Assembly: GCF_000003855.2 (NCBI RefSeq)
Contig: NW_003101679.1
Span: 548,942-612,941 of the forward strand
Origin: Blastomyces gilchristii SLH14081
Taxonomy: Eukaryota; Ascomycota; Eurotiomycetes; Onygenales; Ajellomycetaceae
DNA: 64,000 nt
Direction of reading: 5' to 3'
Part shown: piece by piece, positions 49,159-62,538 of the stretch
Layout: every line of letters starts with the position of its first letter
Position numbering within the stretch: the stretch's first letter is position 1
Translations under genes and position numbers: made by a program
Notes under the pieces: model-generated
What the model saw: only the letters and a program-made list of their open reading frames with translations
Database searches by the model: none
What the model was told of the DNA's origin: nothing

Positions 49159-52100
49159 ATGAATATACAATAAAAACAACAAAAAAAGTTTAAAAACTCT
49201 TCAAAAATCACATTTATTCAAAATAATGTGAATAGAAACTCAAATTGTATTTATTCTTATCTTCAAATTGCATTTGAATAAAAAGTTGATTTTATACTAC
49301 TTCAGGAACTGAATTTTGATGCTGAGCAAAATTACATTATTTCTCATTCAAGCTACTACTGCTTTCTATCTCAAAAGTCTGAGATAAAGTCAAGAGTAGT
49401 GATCTATGAAAGAAAGAAATCAAGATATCAATTTAATCTAAGATTTAATATCATGTCTGACCCTGATATTCTGATGAGTGATATTATAGATAAAGAAAAT
49501 GAGTTTGATACTATACAGCTCATAAATATCTATAATGAAAAATCATTGAAGAAAAATAATAATATCTGAACAATTAATAGAGAATTTCTGAACATAACTC
49601 TATCAAGAAACTCTATAATTGCAGGAGATTTCAATGCATATCATCTCTGATGAAATTCAGAATGCAAGAGAGCAGTGAGAGCTGATAATCTGATTGAATA
49701 AATCTTTGAGCATTCAATAGATTTGGTTAATAAGTCTGATCAACACACATTCTTTAGAAAAGGCATGAAACAGAAATCTATTATAGATCTAATCTTCATA
49801 TCACAAAATCTAATGAAAAGAAGACTTGTAAACTGATTTATTAATTCAAATGAGACATCAGAATCAGATCATGAGATTATTCAATTTGATATTGAACTGA
49901 GTGAAAAACAAATGAGTGAAAATCCTCTTCTCTCTAATCAGTTTAACTTTGAAAAAGCTGATTGAAAAGCAGTTGAGAAAAGCATAAAACTGTTAAAATC
50001 TGAAAGACAGAATGAGCTATATTGAAATTCTGATCAAGATATCTCAAATGAAATGCTTAAGAATAGAGTGAAGTATATTACATCTATTATTCTAACAAGT
50101 GATAGAGATAATATTTCAAAGAGAAAATCTTCTGAGTATTCAAAACCTTGATAAAATGAGAATATCTCATCTAAAAGAAAAGAATTAGCTACTGTTAGAA
50201 GAGATTGAAAGAATGATGTAATATCTGATGAAGAGTTCAAAGCTGTCAGAAATGAATATTTTTCAGATATTAAAAGAGCTAAAACAGACTGCTGGAATAA
50301 ATTTCTTGAAGAAACATAAGAAAAGGAAGTTTTTAAAGCTTTTAACTATACTAAAATAAGAAGTGTAGCAAAACTTTCAGCCTTAGAATATGAGTTTCAG
50401 AATGAATCATATACAGCAAACTCTTTTGAGAAAAAATGTCAAGCTTTCATGAGAATTCTCTTTCAGAACTCATCAGATTCAGATTCAGATTCAGAGAAAG
50501 AGAATATATCACTTCTCAACTATATTGATGAAAATGACTGAGAATGGCCTGATCTTACATAAGATGAATTAGAGTTAGCTATCTTCTCAAGTTCTGTTAA
50601 AACTGCTGCAGAGCCTGATTCAATTAATCACTTGATTATTCAAAATACATATTCCTACTTAAAGAATGAATATTTTGAGCTCTTTTTCAATCTCTTGAAA
50701 AATGAATATCATTCTGAATGCTGGAGAGAAGCCACTGAAGTAATTCTTATAAAATCTAATAGAAAAACTTCAATTTCTAAGTCATATAGTGTAATATCTC
50801 TATTAAACTGTCTAGAAAAGATTTTAAAAAAGATAATAGCTACTCAACTATCTTTTATAAGCTCTATTAATAACTCTCTTTTATTCAGTGAATAAATGAG
50901 AGATAGAAAACAATGTTCTGCAATTGACACTGTTCTCTCAGTTGTTCATGATATTCAAATAGTAAAACATGAAGATCTGGTCTCAACTGCAGTTTTTATT
51001 AACATAAAAGAAGCATTTGATCATGTTTCAAAGTCAAAGTTAATTCAGACTTTGAAGATGTTAAAACTGTCACTTTCTCTAATAAAATGAGTTAACTGTT
51101 TTATGTCTAACAGAATCATACAACTTTTCTTTGATGAAATGAATCAAGACAAGACTGAGATAAAAATAGAAGTGTCACAAGAATCTTCAATCTCACTCAT
51201 TTTATTTGCAATATACAGTGCATATCTATTCAAAGATAGAAATATGAAAATAGTGTGATTTTCAAGTTATGTAGATGATATTGATCTAGTCTACAGCTCA
51301 AAAACTATCAAAGAGAATTTGAAAGTGATTGAAAAAGCTGTAAAGAAAATTCTTGTCAGAGCAGATATTAATCAAATTCAATTTGATATGAATAAAACTG
51401 AGTTAATTCATTTCTTTTCTAGATTCAATGAGAAAGAACTATCTCTAACTCTTTTAAATAGAGAGATTAAACCCAGTTTAAATGTCAAATGATTAGAAGT
51501 ATGATTAAACTCCAACTTGAATTTTAAATATCATATTCAACAAAGAACTGTTAAGGCAGAAAGACTATTAAACAACATTATCAGACTATCAAATACTGAG
51601 AGAGGTCTATCCTTCCAGGCTATGAGACAGTTATATATAGCCTGTATTATCTTAGTAGCTGATTATGAAGTTTAAGTTTGATAGAATAATTAAGGAAATT
51701 TCACTGAACTCTTTCAAAGTCTGTATAACAGAGCTTTGAGAAGAATTCTGAAAGCATTCAAATCATCTTCTATTAAAGCAATGAAAATTGAAGCTTCAAT
51801 TCCTTCTTCTGCTATTAGATTTGAAAAGGCCTGTATGAACTATGCTCTGAGAGTTATAAAGATGAGCTCAAATCATATAATCAGAGAAAGAGTCTCTTTC
51901 TCATTTTCATCAGTTAACTCTGAAAATGAACTGGATTGAAATAGATTTCTTGATTGAAATGAAAATAATTCTTCAAAGAAAATGTCTTCTCAACTGTACA
52001 GACTATGCTCACTTATTAAAAATCAATTTTCTTCTTTAAATGTTGAAAAAGTTGATCATGAGAAGTTATCTCTCTGAAGAGAAAAGCTTGAATCTCTTAT

Positions 52101-53121
52101 AGACTTATAAATAAGTGAACTATCTAAAGAGAAAGAATATGAACAGTATTTGAAGAGAATTTCTACAATTAATATAAAAGACTCTATTCTGATTTATTTA
52201 GATGACTCAAAAAATGAGAATTTGAATAGATTAGATGCAGGCATTGCTTATACTGAAGATAATATTAATTTTATCTCAGATTTCTGAAATCTAGGCTCTG
52301 AATGTGAAGTCTTTGATGCTGAACTATTTATAATAGTGAAAGCTTTCAAACTTATTGAAATAAAATCTCATAAAAGAGAAAATAGTTTGAAAGAGATATG
52401 AATATTCTCTGATAATCAAGCTGCTTTAAAAAGACTTAGAAATAGTCAGATTTATAATGATTAAATAAATCTTGAACTAATCTTAAACTTCATTTTAAAA
52501 ATTCAAAAGAGAAGAATATCAAAGCTGATAATTCATCTGCATCAGGTTTCTGCTTATATGAATATTCATGATAATGAATTGACTGATTCAGCTGTAAAAA
52601 AAGGTTCAGAATTAAGCAGATCTGTTCAAAAAATTGTGTTCTAGTCTTTTATAAAGAGAAAAATAAAAGAATCTTGTTTAGACAAGTGAAATGAAAGCTG
52701 GCAGAAACAAAAGAAGAGTATACATTATTCAAGATTTGAAACAAAACCCAAGTGAAAATCTTGTTCAATTAAATGTAAAAAGAAAATATTCTCATCTATA
52801 ATACAGCTAAAATTAGAACATGACTATTTCAAATCTTATATACAAAGATTTGATGATAGATTTGATTCAATAGAATGCTCATTCTGCAATGCAAATGAGA
52901 ATTCTGAGCATATTATAATGCACTGTGCATTATACAATAGTCTCAGAGTCAGATTGAAAGAGAAGTACAATCTAAATTAATTAAATATAAGATTCTTATT
53001 CTCAACTGAGACAGGAATTAAATACTTAATAGACTTTCTATCAGAAACTCAAGCAGCTACAAGAAAATGACTGAATTCAGAAATATCTGAATATGAAGAT
53101 GAGGAAATTGATCAGATATAG
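49159..53121 (+). pseudogene. LINE L3 ORF2 (endonuclease, RT, RNase H)
   Basis: 3963 nt, exactly 1321 codons from ATG 49159 to TAG 53119-53121, with no net frameshift but many TGA, TAA and TAG codons. Endonuclease: LQELNFDAEQN near 49300-49330, AGDFNAYHL near 49621-49647, SDHEI near 49866-49880. RT: SLLNCLEKILKK near 50799-50834, DxKEAFDHVSKSK near 51003-51038, YVDD at 51268-51279. RNase H: YLDDSKNE near 52195-52218 (family YSDD), DAELF near 52315, FSDNQAA near 52411 and ELTDSA near 52576. C-terminal zinc cluster CSFCNANENSEHIIMHC at 52878-52928. The presence of RNase H places it in the Tad/I group. Confidence 0.9.
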
Positions 53122-53496
53122 TCTGTTAAAAGAGCTACATACTATCTTTCAATAATTTGTTTCATTACAGTCTCTTATTATTTTACTTTACCTTTTTCTT
53201 TCTATTCTTTTCTATCTATCTATTTAATATGTCTATCTTTAAGTCTGTGTTCTCTTTTCTTTTGTCATGTCAAATGGTTTCAAAGTATCAGAAGATGTTA
53301 AAATACTGCAATTTATAAACAGTTTTTGTATTCTGGGCTGGAATTTTCTGATTTTGCATATCTGAAATTGATGAATGTATAATAGTTAACTGTATAGATA
53401 TAGGAAAAACCCTGAGAACTTTTAGTTCTCAGGTAGATGTCATAGTCTCTGACTGCATACATCTATAATTGAAGAATAATAATAATAATAATAATA
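53122..53496 (+). repeat. LINE L3 3' UTR, hairpin and (TAA)n tail
   Basis: 3' UTR with a poly-pyrimidine tract (about 53160-53220), retained GGGCTGG near 53335, hairpin at 53411-53433 (loop TTT) and a (TAA)n tail at about 53473-53496. Confidence 0.88.
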
Positions 53497-54865
53497 ACAC
53501 TCTGCGTATTATAAGAGCAGATTCTCAGTTTTTATTATTTCACTTATTCACTTTATAAGTTTTAGAAATACTACAGTGACTTGAAATTCTGAGTTCATTA
53601 ATACTTTTCATACTTACAGAGTAGTAGTACTGCAGTACAGTCTCTCTCTATAAGTATGTATTTTCATTAAAAGAGTAACAGATTCAGATATTAGCTTCAA
53701 GACTCTTAAGAAGACTGTTACTAACTCTGTCTATGACTTCTTAAATTTCTATTTTAATTTATCTGAATAGTTTGTGCAGAGATATTCTGATTTGTAATAG
53801 ATAAAGTAGAGACTCTTTTTCTAATCTGTCTGTTATATACTCTATTTTCACAAGCTTATAAAGCTCTCTTTCTCTGCTCAGCAGTTAGTTATAAATCTCT
53901 CTATATCTTATTATCTTTTTCTGATAAATCTGTTCTTCATTATTCTGATTCTTATAGAGTCAGTTGATGATTCACTCTTTATAAGTCTGTGACTCTGACA
54001 GTGATCTGTAAGTAATGAATAAGAGTTATCAGTTTCTTTAGAATCAAGAGCTTAGAGTCTTGCTTAATGAGCTTGTTCTACATATCTTTATTCAGTCTCT
54101 TTATAAATATTATTATTCAGATCTTATTTCAAACTCTGTTTTCACACGATCTTAATTCATATCATAATTTTATAAAGTACTATGAGTAGTCTTTATTAGA
54201 TTTTTCATCTCTTTTTCTAATATTAATAATTATAGTTCAGATGTTCTCTGTTCAGCTAACAGATTCTCTTAACTTATTCTCTAGATACATCTTAAGAACA
54301 GATTAGTGAAATCTCTTATAATTATTTTCTAGATAATTCAGTCAATTCTTGACTTCAGTGTAGTAGAGATCTGTTATTATATAGATAACAGCTTCTTTAT
54401 CTTTCATATCACACAGCTGAGCTTGTAAGTCAATTTCAAATACAAACTTGTAAAAGCTTTTATAAATTGTGATTCAGTAGATAATCTTCAGCAGTCACAG
54501 CTTAAGAAAGTTTCTTTTCAGTTTATAAGTATCTCTGAAGATCATGTCTAAAAACTCAGTTTAAGAGTGTTTATAGATAGTAAGTATTTCTTATAGAAAA
54601 ATAGCTTAATTCTGCAGAAGATGCTCAAGAATGTTCTTTACTAAGATTGATTTATTTGTGAGTTGAGAGAGTTTCTCTATCACAGATGCAGAGAATAATA
54701 TTCTATAAGTAATTGATAAGTGCTCTAAGACTTCTTTTATAGAAGTTATTCATAATTTAAGTGACTTTTTCTGAGTGTCTGCAGTAGAGTTTGCAGAGAT
54801 TGAAGTATATGAGTTTCTAGTTCTTTCTATCAGACTAGATGATTACTGATTGACAGAGCTTGAAA
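53497..54865 (-). pseudogene. Gypsy B3 gag remnant
   Basis: Continuation of B3 after the L3 insertion; it matches B1 18720-20082. No open frame of note. As in B1, identity as gag rests on position between the pol remnant and the 5' LTR. Confidence 0.65.
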
Positions 54866-55122
54866 TGTAAGAATAAGTGTTTACAGATAATTATTCAGAT
54901 GTTTACAGCTTGATATAATATATAATATTAACTACTAGAAGTATTCATGATAGAAAGATAAAATGTAGAAATTAAAATATAATAGTATTCAAGCTGAGTT
55001 ATGAATAGTAGTCATGAACTTCAGTCTATATAGTTGTGTGTAGCCAAGAGCTGCTAACTCTATTGATTACATGAGAGATAGGAATAGAGGTAAAGAATTC
55101 GCGATAAGCGGGATTTCTTACA
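54866..55122 (-). repeat. LTR of B3 (5' LTR of the element)
   Basis: 257 bp, TGTAAGAA to TTCTTACA. The only CpGs (TTCGCG, AAGCGGG) lie in the last 30 bases, at the outer edge. It abuts LINE L4; TATTT at 55123-55127 is the likely right target duplication. Confidence 0.9.
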
Positions 55123-57736
55123 TATTTAGTGAATAAATGAGAGATAGAAAACAATGCTCTGTAATTAACACTGTTCTCTCAGTTGTTTATAATATTCAAA
55201 TAGCAAAGCATGAAGATCTGGTCCCAACTGCAGTTTGTATTAATATAAAAGATGTATTTAATTATGTTTCAAAGTCAAAGATAATTCAGACTTTGAAGAT
55301 ATTAAAACTATCACTTTCTCTAATAAAATGAGTTAACTATTTTATATCTAAAAGAATCATACGACTATTCTTTGATGAAATGAAATAAGATAAGACTGAG
55401 ATAAAAATAGAAGTACTGTAAGAATCTCTAATCTCACTTATTTAATTTGTAATATACACTGAATATCTATTTAAGAATAGAGATATGAAAATACTAAGAT
55501 CTCTAAGTTATATGAATGATATTGATCTAGTCTACAGTTCAAAAACAATCAAAGAGAATTTAAAAGTGATTGAAAAAGCAGTAAAGAAAATTTTTGTTAG
55601 AGCAGATATTAATCAAATTCAATTTGATATGAATTAAACTGAGTTAATTCATTTCTTTTCTAGATTCAATGAGAAATAACTATATCTAACACTTTTAAAT
55701 AAAGAGATTAAACCCAGTTTGAATGTTAAATAATTAGAAGTATGATTATACTTCAAGTCCAATTTTAAATATTATATTCAACAAAAGAACTATCAAGGTA
55801 GAAAGACTATTAAATAGTATAATCAGACTATCAAATACAGAGAGAGATCTATTCTTCCAGGCTATAAGACAGTTATACATAGCCTCTATCATCTCAGTAG
55901 CTGATTATAAAGTTCAAGTTTAATGAAATAATCAAGAAAATTTCACTGAAGTCTTTCAAAGCCTGTAAAACAGAGCTTTGAGAAGAATTCTGAGAGTTTT
56001 AAATTATCTTCTATTAAAGCAATGAAAATTAAAGCTTTCATTCTCTCTTCTGCTATTAGATTTAAAAAGACCTGTATAAACTATACTCTGAGAGTTATAA
56101 AGATAAGCTTAAATCATATAATCAGAGAAAGAGTCTCTTCTTCATTTTCATTAATTAACTCAGAAAATGAACTAGATTGAAATAGATTTCTTAATTGAAA
56201 TGAAAATAATTCTTCAAAGAAAATGCTCTCTCAACTATATAAACTATATTCACTGATTAAAAATCAAGTTTCTTTATTAAATGTTGAAAAAGTTGATCAT
56301 AAGAAGATATCTCTCTGAAGAGAAAAGCTTGAATCTCTCATAGATACAAGTAAGTGAACTATCTAATGAGAGAGAATATGAACAGAATTTGAAGAGAGTC
56401 TCTACAATTAATATAAAAGACTCTATTTTGATTTACTCTGATGACTCAAAAAATGATAATTTAAACAGATTAGATACAGATATTACTTATACTGAAGATA
56501 ATATTAATTTTATCTCAGATTTCTGAAATTTAGACTGTAAATCTGAAGTCTTTGATGCTGAACTATTTGTAATAGTGAAAGCTTTCAAACTTGTTAAAAT
56601 AAAATCTTATAAAAGAGAAAGTAGTTTGAAAGAGATATAAATATTCTCTAATAGTCAAGCTGCTTTAAAAAGACTCAGAAATAGTCAGATTCATAATAAT
56701 CAAATGAATCTTGAACTGATTTTAAATTCTATTTTGAAAATTCAAAAGAGAAGAATATTTAAAACTGATAATTCATCTGCACTAAGTTTCTGCTTATATG
56801 AATATTTATGACAATGAATTGACTGATTCAGCAGTAAAAAAGAATTCAGAATTAAGCAGATCTATTCAAAAAACAGTGTTCTGATCTTTTATAAAGAGAA
56901 AGATAAAAGAATATTGTTTAAATAAGTGCAATGAAAGCAGACAGAAACAAAAGCAGAGTATACATTATTCAAGATTTGAGATAAAATCTCAGTGAAAATC
57001 TTGTACAATTAAATGTAAAAAGAAAATATTCTCATCTATAATTCAGCTGAAACTAGGACATGATTATTTCAAATTCTATATATAAAGATTTAATGAGAGA
57101 TTTGATTCAACACAATTCTCATTCTACAATACAAATGAAAATTCTAAGCATATTGTAATACATTGTGTATGATACAATAGTCTCAGATTCAGATTGAAGA
57201 AGAAGTATGATTTAAATTAATTAAATATAAGATTCTTATTCTCAACTGAGACAGGAATTAAATACTTAATAGACTTTCTATCAGAAACTCAAGCAGCTAT
57301 AAGAAAATGACTGAGTTCAGAAATATCTGAATATGAAGAGATGAAAATTGATTAGATATAGTCTGTTAAAACAGCTATATACTATCTTTTAATAATTTTA
57401 TTCTGTTATAGTCTCTCTTTACTTTACTTTTTCTTTTCTGTTCTTTTCTATCTATTCATTTAATGTGTTCATCTTTAAGACTATGTTCTCTTTTCTTTTG
57501 TCATGATATTATCAAATGATTTTAAAGTATCAGAAGATGTTAAAATACTGTAATTTGTAAACAGTTTTTATATTCTGAGCTGAAATTTTCTGATTTTACA
57601 TATCTGAAATTGGTAAATGTATAATAGTTGACTTTATAGATATAGAAAAAACTCTGAGAACTAAAAGTTCTTAGATAGATGTTATAGTCTCTGACTGCAT
57701 ACATCTATAATTGAAGAATAATAATAATAATAATAA
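55123..57736 (+). mobile_element. LINE L4, 3' part
   Basis: Starts inside the RT (L3 equivalent near 50880) at the B3 LTR and runs to the (TAA)n tail at about 57716-57736. B3 probably inserted into L4. The 5' part of L4 is missing with the missing end of B3. A roughly 64-codon open stretch (55137-55331) covers part of RT. The 3' hairpin is degraded (about 57652-57674). Confidence 0.82.
55137..57357 (+). pseudogene. LINE L4 ORF2 remnant (RT to C-terminus)
   Basis: Collinear with L3 ORF2 from the RT fingers to the stop. The RT box is YMND near 55512-55523 (family YMDD). RNase H: YSDDSKND near 56435-56458, DAELF near 56556, FSNSQAA near 56649 (Asp now Asn), ELTDSA near 56817. The C-terminal cluster is degraded, with Cys codons as TTC or TAC. 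At least one frameshift lies near 55790-56000. Confidence 0.78.
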
Positions 57737-57743
57737 GCAGAAC

Positions 57744-58157
57744 TAGACTGACCGTGTGACTGTGTCTGAGATCAGAATCAGAATATTTAATAGTCTCATT
57801 ATCAATTCAACTGATCTTATTACACAGTTTTAAGATTATATAGTCATCTCATACTGTCTCAGTGAGACTTACTGTCTACTCTTATCACATTTTTCAAATG
57901 AGATCATGATTTTCACTTCTCAATTTAAATTATTTTCATTGCTTTAAATAACTTTAAATCTCATTTGAGTGTTACCAAAAAGCATTACTTTTTAAAAAAT
58001 TAAAAATAGGCTAAAAAAAACCTTAAAATGTTCAAAAATGATAACTTTATACTAAGAATGAGACTAAATGAAATTAAGTGAGATCACTTTCTTATTTTTT
58101 CTAAGTCATGATCTCATTTTGAGATTTAATATATAGTCACTTTGCATGTTTTTTTAA
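57744..58157 (-). mobile_element. hAT-like element M3, truncated
   Basis: Same orientation as M2; starts TAGACTGACCGTG after AGCAGAAC (57736-57743, the presumed left 8-bp duplication) and ends about 414 bp later in a T-run where the LINE L5 tail begins. The missing 90 bp or so of its right end are not found beyond L5 in the window. Confidence 0.8.
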
Positions 58158-58221
58158 TGATTATTATTATTATTATTATTCTTCAATTATAGATGTATAC
58201 AGTCAGAGACTATGACATCTA

Positions 58222-58243
58222 CCTGAGAACTTTAGTTCTCAGG
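58222..58243 (-). other. Conserved LINE 3' stem-loop (L5)
   Basis: Same 10-bp stem as in L1, L2 and L3; on the element strand CCTGAGAACT, loop AA, AGTTCTCAGG. It is followed by the T-rich run and the tail. Confidence 0.75.
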
Positions 58244-58551
58244 GTTTTTTCTATGTCTGTAAAGTTAACTATTGTACATTCATCAATTTCAGATATGCAA
58301 AATCAGAAAATTCCAGCTCAGAATACAAAAACTGTTTACAAATTGCAGTGTTTTAACATCTTTTGATACTTTGAAACCATTTGACAATATCATGACAAAA
58401 GAAAAGAGAGAAAGAACACAGTCTCAAAGATAGACACATTAAATAGATAGATAGAAAGAAATTGAAAGAAAAAGATACAGAAAAAGATAAAGTAAAGAGA
58501 GACTATAACAAAATAAATTATTAAAAGAGAGTGTATAGCTGTTTTAACAGA

Positions 58552-61500
58552 CTATATCTGATTGATTTCCTCCTCTTCATATTCAGATAATTCTGAATTT
58601 AGCCATTTTCTTGTAGCTGCTTGAGTTTCTGATAGAAAGTCTATTAAGTATTTAATTCCTGTCTCAGTTGAGAATAAGAATCTCATATTTAATTGATTTA
58701 GATTATACTTCTCTTTCAATCTGGCTCTGAGACTATTGTATAATGCACAGTGCATTATAATATGCTCAGGATTCTCATTTATATTGCAGAATGAGCATTC
58801 TATTGAGTCAAATCTATCATCAAATCTTTGTATATAAGATTTGAAATAGCCATGTCCTAGTTTCAGCTGTATTATAGATGAGAATATTTTCTTTTTACAT
58901 TTAATTGAACAAGATTTCCACTTGGGTTTTATTTCAAATCTTGAATAATGTATACTCTTCTTTTGTTTCTGCCAGCTTTCATTCCACTTGTCTAAACAAG
59001 ATTCTTTTATTTTTCTCTTTATAAAAGACCAGGACACAATTTTTTGAATAGATCTGCTTAATTCTGCACTCTTTTTTGCAGCTGAATCAGCTAATTCATT
59101 GCCATGAATATTCATATGAGCAGGAACTCAGTGCAGATGAATTCTCAGCTTTGATATTCTTCTCTTTTGAATTGTTAAAACAGAGTTTAAGATCAGTTCA
59201 AGATTCATTTGATTATCATGAATCTGACTATTTCTAAGTCTTTTTAAAGCAGCTTAACTATCAGAGAATATTCATGCCTCTTTCAAACAATTTCCTCTTT
59301 TATGAGATTTTATTTCAATGAGTTTGAAAGCTTTCACTATTGCAAATAGTTCAGCATCAACAACTTCACATTCAGAGCCTAGATTTCAGAAATCTGAGAT
59401 AAAATTAATATTATCTTCAGTATAAGCAATGCCTGCGCCTAATCTATTCAAGTTCTCATTTTTTGAGTCATCTGAATAAATCAGAATAGAGTCTTTTATA
59501 TTAATTGTAGAAATTCTCTTCAAATGCTGTTCATATTCTTTCTCTTTTAATAGTTCACTTATTTATAAGTCTATAAGAGATTCAAGCTTTTTTCTCCAGA
59601 GAGATAACTTCTCATGATCAACTTTTTCAACATTTAAAGAAGAAAATTGATTTTTAATCAGAGAGCATAGTCTGTACAGTTGAGAAGACATTTTCTTTGA
59701 AGAATTATTTTCATTTCAATCAAGAAATCTATTTCAATTCAGTTCATTTTCAGAGTTAATTGATGAAAATGAAGAAGAGACTCTTTCTCTGATTATATGA
59801 TTTGAGCTCATCTTTACAACTCTCAGAGTATAGTTTATACAGGCCTTTTCAAATCTAATAGCAGAAGGAGGAATTGAAGCTTCAATTTTCATTGCTTTAA
59901 TAGGAGATGATTTAAATGCTCTCAGAATTCTTCTCAAGGCTCTGTTTTACAGACTTTGAAAGAGTTCAGTGAAATTCTCTTGATTATTTCATCAAACTTG
60001 AACTCCATAATCAGCTACTGATGTAATACAGGCTATATATAACTGTCTCATAGCCTGGAAGGATAGACCTCTCTCTGTATTTGATAGTCTGATTATGTTA
60101 TTCAATAGTCTTTCTGCCTTGACAGTTCTTTGTTGAATGTGATATTTAAAGTTCAACTTGGAGTTTAATCATACTTCTAATCATTTGACATTTACACTGG
60201 GTTTAATCTCACTATTTAAAAGAGTTAGAGATAGTTCTTTCTCATTGAATCTAGAAAAGAAATGAATTAACTCAGTTTTATTCATATTAAATTGAATTTG
60301 ATTGATATCTGCTCTAACAAAGATTTTCTTTGCAGCTTCTTTAATTACTTTTAAATTCTCTTTGATAGTTTTTGAGCTGTAGACTAGACCAATATCATCC
60401 ATATAACTCAGAGATTGCACTATTCTCATATTTCTATTTTTGAATAGATATGCAGTGTATATTGTAAATAAAATGAGTGAGATTGAAGACCTCTGTGATA
60501 CTTCTATTTTTATCTCAGTCTTGTCTTGTTTCATTCCATCAAAGAAGAGTTGTATAATTCTTTTAGATATAAAACAGTTAACCCATTTTATTAGAGAAAG
60601 TGGCAGTTTTAATATCTTCAATGTCTGAATTAACTTTGACTTTGAAACATGATCAAATGCTTCTTTTATATCAATAAAAACTGCAGTTGAGATCAGACCC
60701 TCATGCTTTGCTATTTGAATATCATGAATAACTGAGAGAACAGTGTCAATTGCAGAACACTGTTTTCTATCTCTCATTTATTCACTGAATAAAAGAGAAT
60801 CATCTATAGAGCTTATAAAAGATAGTTGAGTAGCTATTATCTTTTCTAAAACCTTTTCTAGGCAGTTCAATAGAGATATTACTCTATATGACTTAGAAAT
60901 TGAAGTTTTTCTATTAGGTTTTGTAAGAATTACTCCAGTGGCTTCTCTTCAGCATTCAGAATGATATTCATTTTTCAAGAGATTGAAAAAGAGCTTAAAA
61001 TATTCATTCTTTAGGTAGGAATATGTATTTTGAATAATCAAGTGATTAATTGAATCAGAATCTGCAGCAGTTTTAACAGAACTTGAGAAGATAGCTGACT
61101 CTAATTCATCTTATGTAAGATCAGGCCATTCTCAGTCATTTTCATCAATGTAGTTGAGAAGTGATATATTCTCTTCCTCTGAATCTGAATCTGAATCTGG
61201 TGAGTTCTGAAAGAGAATTCTCATAAAAGCTTGACATTTTTCCTCAAAAGAGTTTGCTGTATATGATTCATTCTGAAACTCATATTCTAGAGCTGGAAGT
61301 TTTGCTACACTTCTTGTTTTAGTATAGTTAAAAGCTTTAAAAACTTTCTTTCCTTGTGCTTCTTCAGAAATTATTTCCAGCAGTCTGGTTTAGCTCTTTA
61401 ATATCTGAAAATAATTCATTTCTGACAGCTTTTGAACTCCTCATCAGATATTACAATCATTTCTTTTCAATCTCTTCTAGCAGTAGCTAATTCTTTCCTT

Positions 61501-62515
61501 TTAGATGAGATATCTCATTTCATCAAGATTTTGAATACTCAGAAGATTTTCTTTTTGAAATATTATCTCTAACACTTGTTAGAATAATAGATGTAATAAG
61601 CTTCACTCTATTCTCAAGCATTTCATTTGAGATATCTTGACCAGAATTTCAATATAGCTCATTCTGTCTTTCAGATTTTAACAGTTTTATGCTTTCTTCA
61701 ACTGCTTTTCAATCAGGTTTTTCAAAGTTATACTGATTAGAGAGAAGAGGATTTTCACTCATTTGTTTTTCACTCAGTTCAATATCAAATTGAATAATCT
61801 CATGATCTGATTCTGATGTGTCATTTAAATCAATAAATCAGTTTACAAGTCTTCTTTTCATTAGATTTTGTGACATAAAAGTTAGATCTATAATAGACTT
61901 CTGTTTCATGCCTTTTCTAAAGAATGTTTGTTGATCAGACTTATTAACCAAATCTATTGAATGCTCAAAGGTTCATTCAATCAGATTATCAGCTCTCACT
62001 GCTCTCTTACATTCTGAATTCCATCAGGGATGATGTGCATTGAAATCTCCTGTAATTATAGAGTTTCTTGATGCAGTTATGTTCAGAAATCCTCTATCAA
62101 TTGTTCAGATATTGTTATTTTTCTTCAATGACTTTTCATTATAGATATTTATGAGCTGTATAGTATTAAACTCATTTTCTTTATCTATAATATCACTCAC
62201 CAGAATATCAGAGTCAGACATGATATCAAATCTTAGATTAAATTGATATCTTGATCTCTTTCTTTCATAGATCACTACTCTTGACTTTATCTCAGACTTT
62301 TGAGGTAAAAAGCAGTAGTAGCTTGAATGAGAAATGACATATTTTTGCTCAGCATCAAAATTCAGCTCCTGAAGCAGTACAAAATCAACTTTTTATTCAA
62401 ATGTAATTTGAAGACATGAATAAATACAATTTGAGTTTCTATCCACATTATTTTGAATAAATGTGATTTTTGAAGAGTTTTTAAACTTTTTTTGTTGTTT
62501 TTGTTGTATATTCAT
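58552..62515 (-). pseudogene. LINE L5 ORF2 (endonuclease, RT, RNase H)
   Basis: ATG at 62513-62515, stop at 58552-58554. The span is 3964 nt, so at least one net frameshift exists; the region 61340-61400 differs from L3 by small indels. Open stretches: 198 codons of RT (60181-60777) with intact SYMDDIGLVYS and DIKEAFDHVSK; 187 codons at the C-terminus (58552-59115) with GNELADSAAKKSAEL and an intact zinc cluster CSFCNINENPEHIIMHC. A WVNCF Trp is TGG where L2-L4 have TGA. Two adjacent Trp positions after the RT core are still TGA TGA (near 59990), so even this copy is dead. Confidence 0.9.
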
Positions 62516-62538
62516 ACTAAAAGAGAGTAGAGAAGAAT

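Larger units (their letters stand above)
45831..53496 (+). mobile_element. LINE L3, full length, with a gypsy-derived 5' extension
   Basis: The only uninterrupted full-length LINE here. A 13-bp target duplication ACACTCTGCTTAT (45817-45829) and the same with one T/G change (53497-53509) brackets it. The first 70 nt (45831-45900) match gypsy G2 gag 25995-26064 in sense. LINE sequence proper starts by 45909. ORF1 (47528-49129) and ORF2 (49159-53121) keep their lengths in frame, so decay is by substitution. The tail is (TAA)n. Confidence 0.92.

Noticed and set aside
49159..53121. Alternative genetic code with TGA read as Trp
   Set aside because: TGA does fall at Trp positions, but TAA and TAG at Gln positions, Asp-to-Asn changes in catalytic sites and copies that retain TGG show mutational decay. 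Mitochondrial origin is equally unlikely for nested gypsy and LINE elements.
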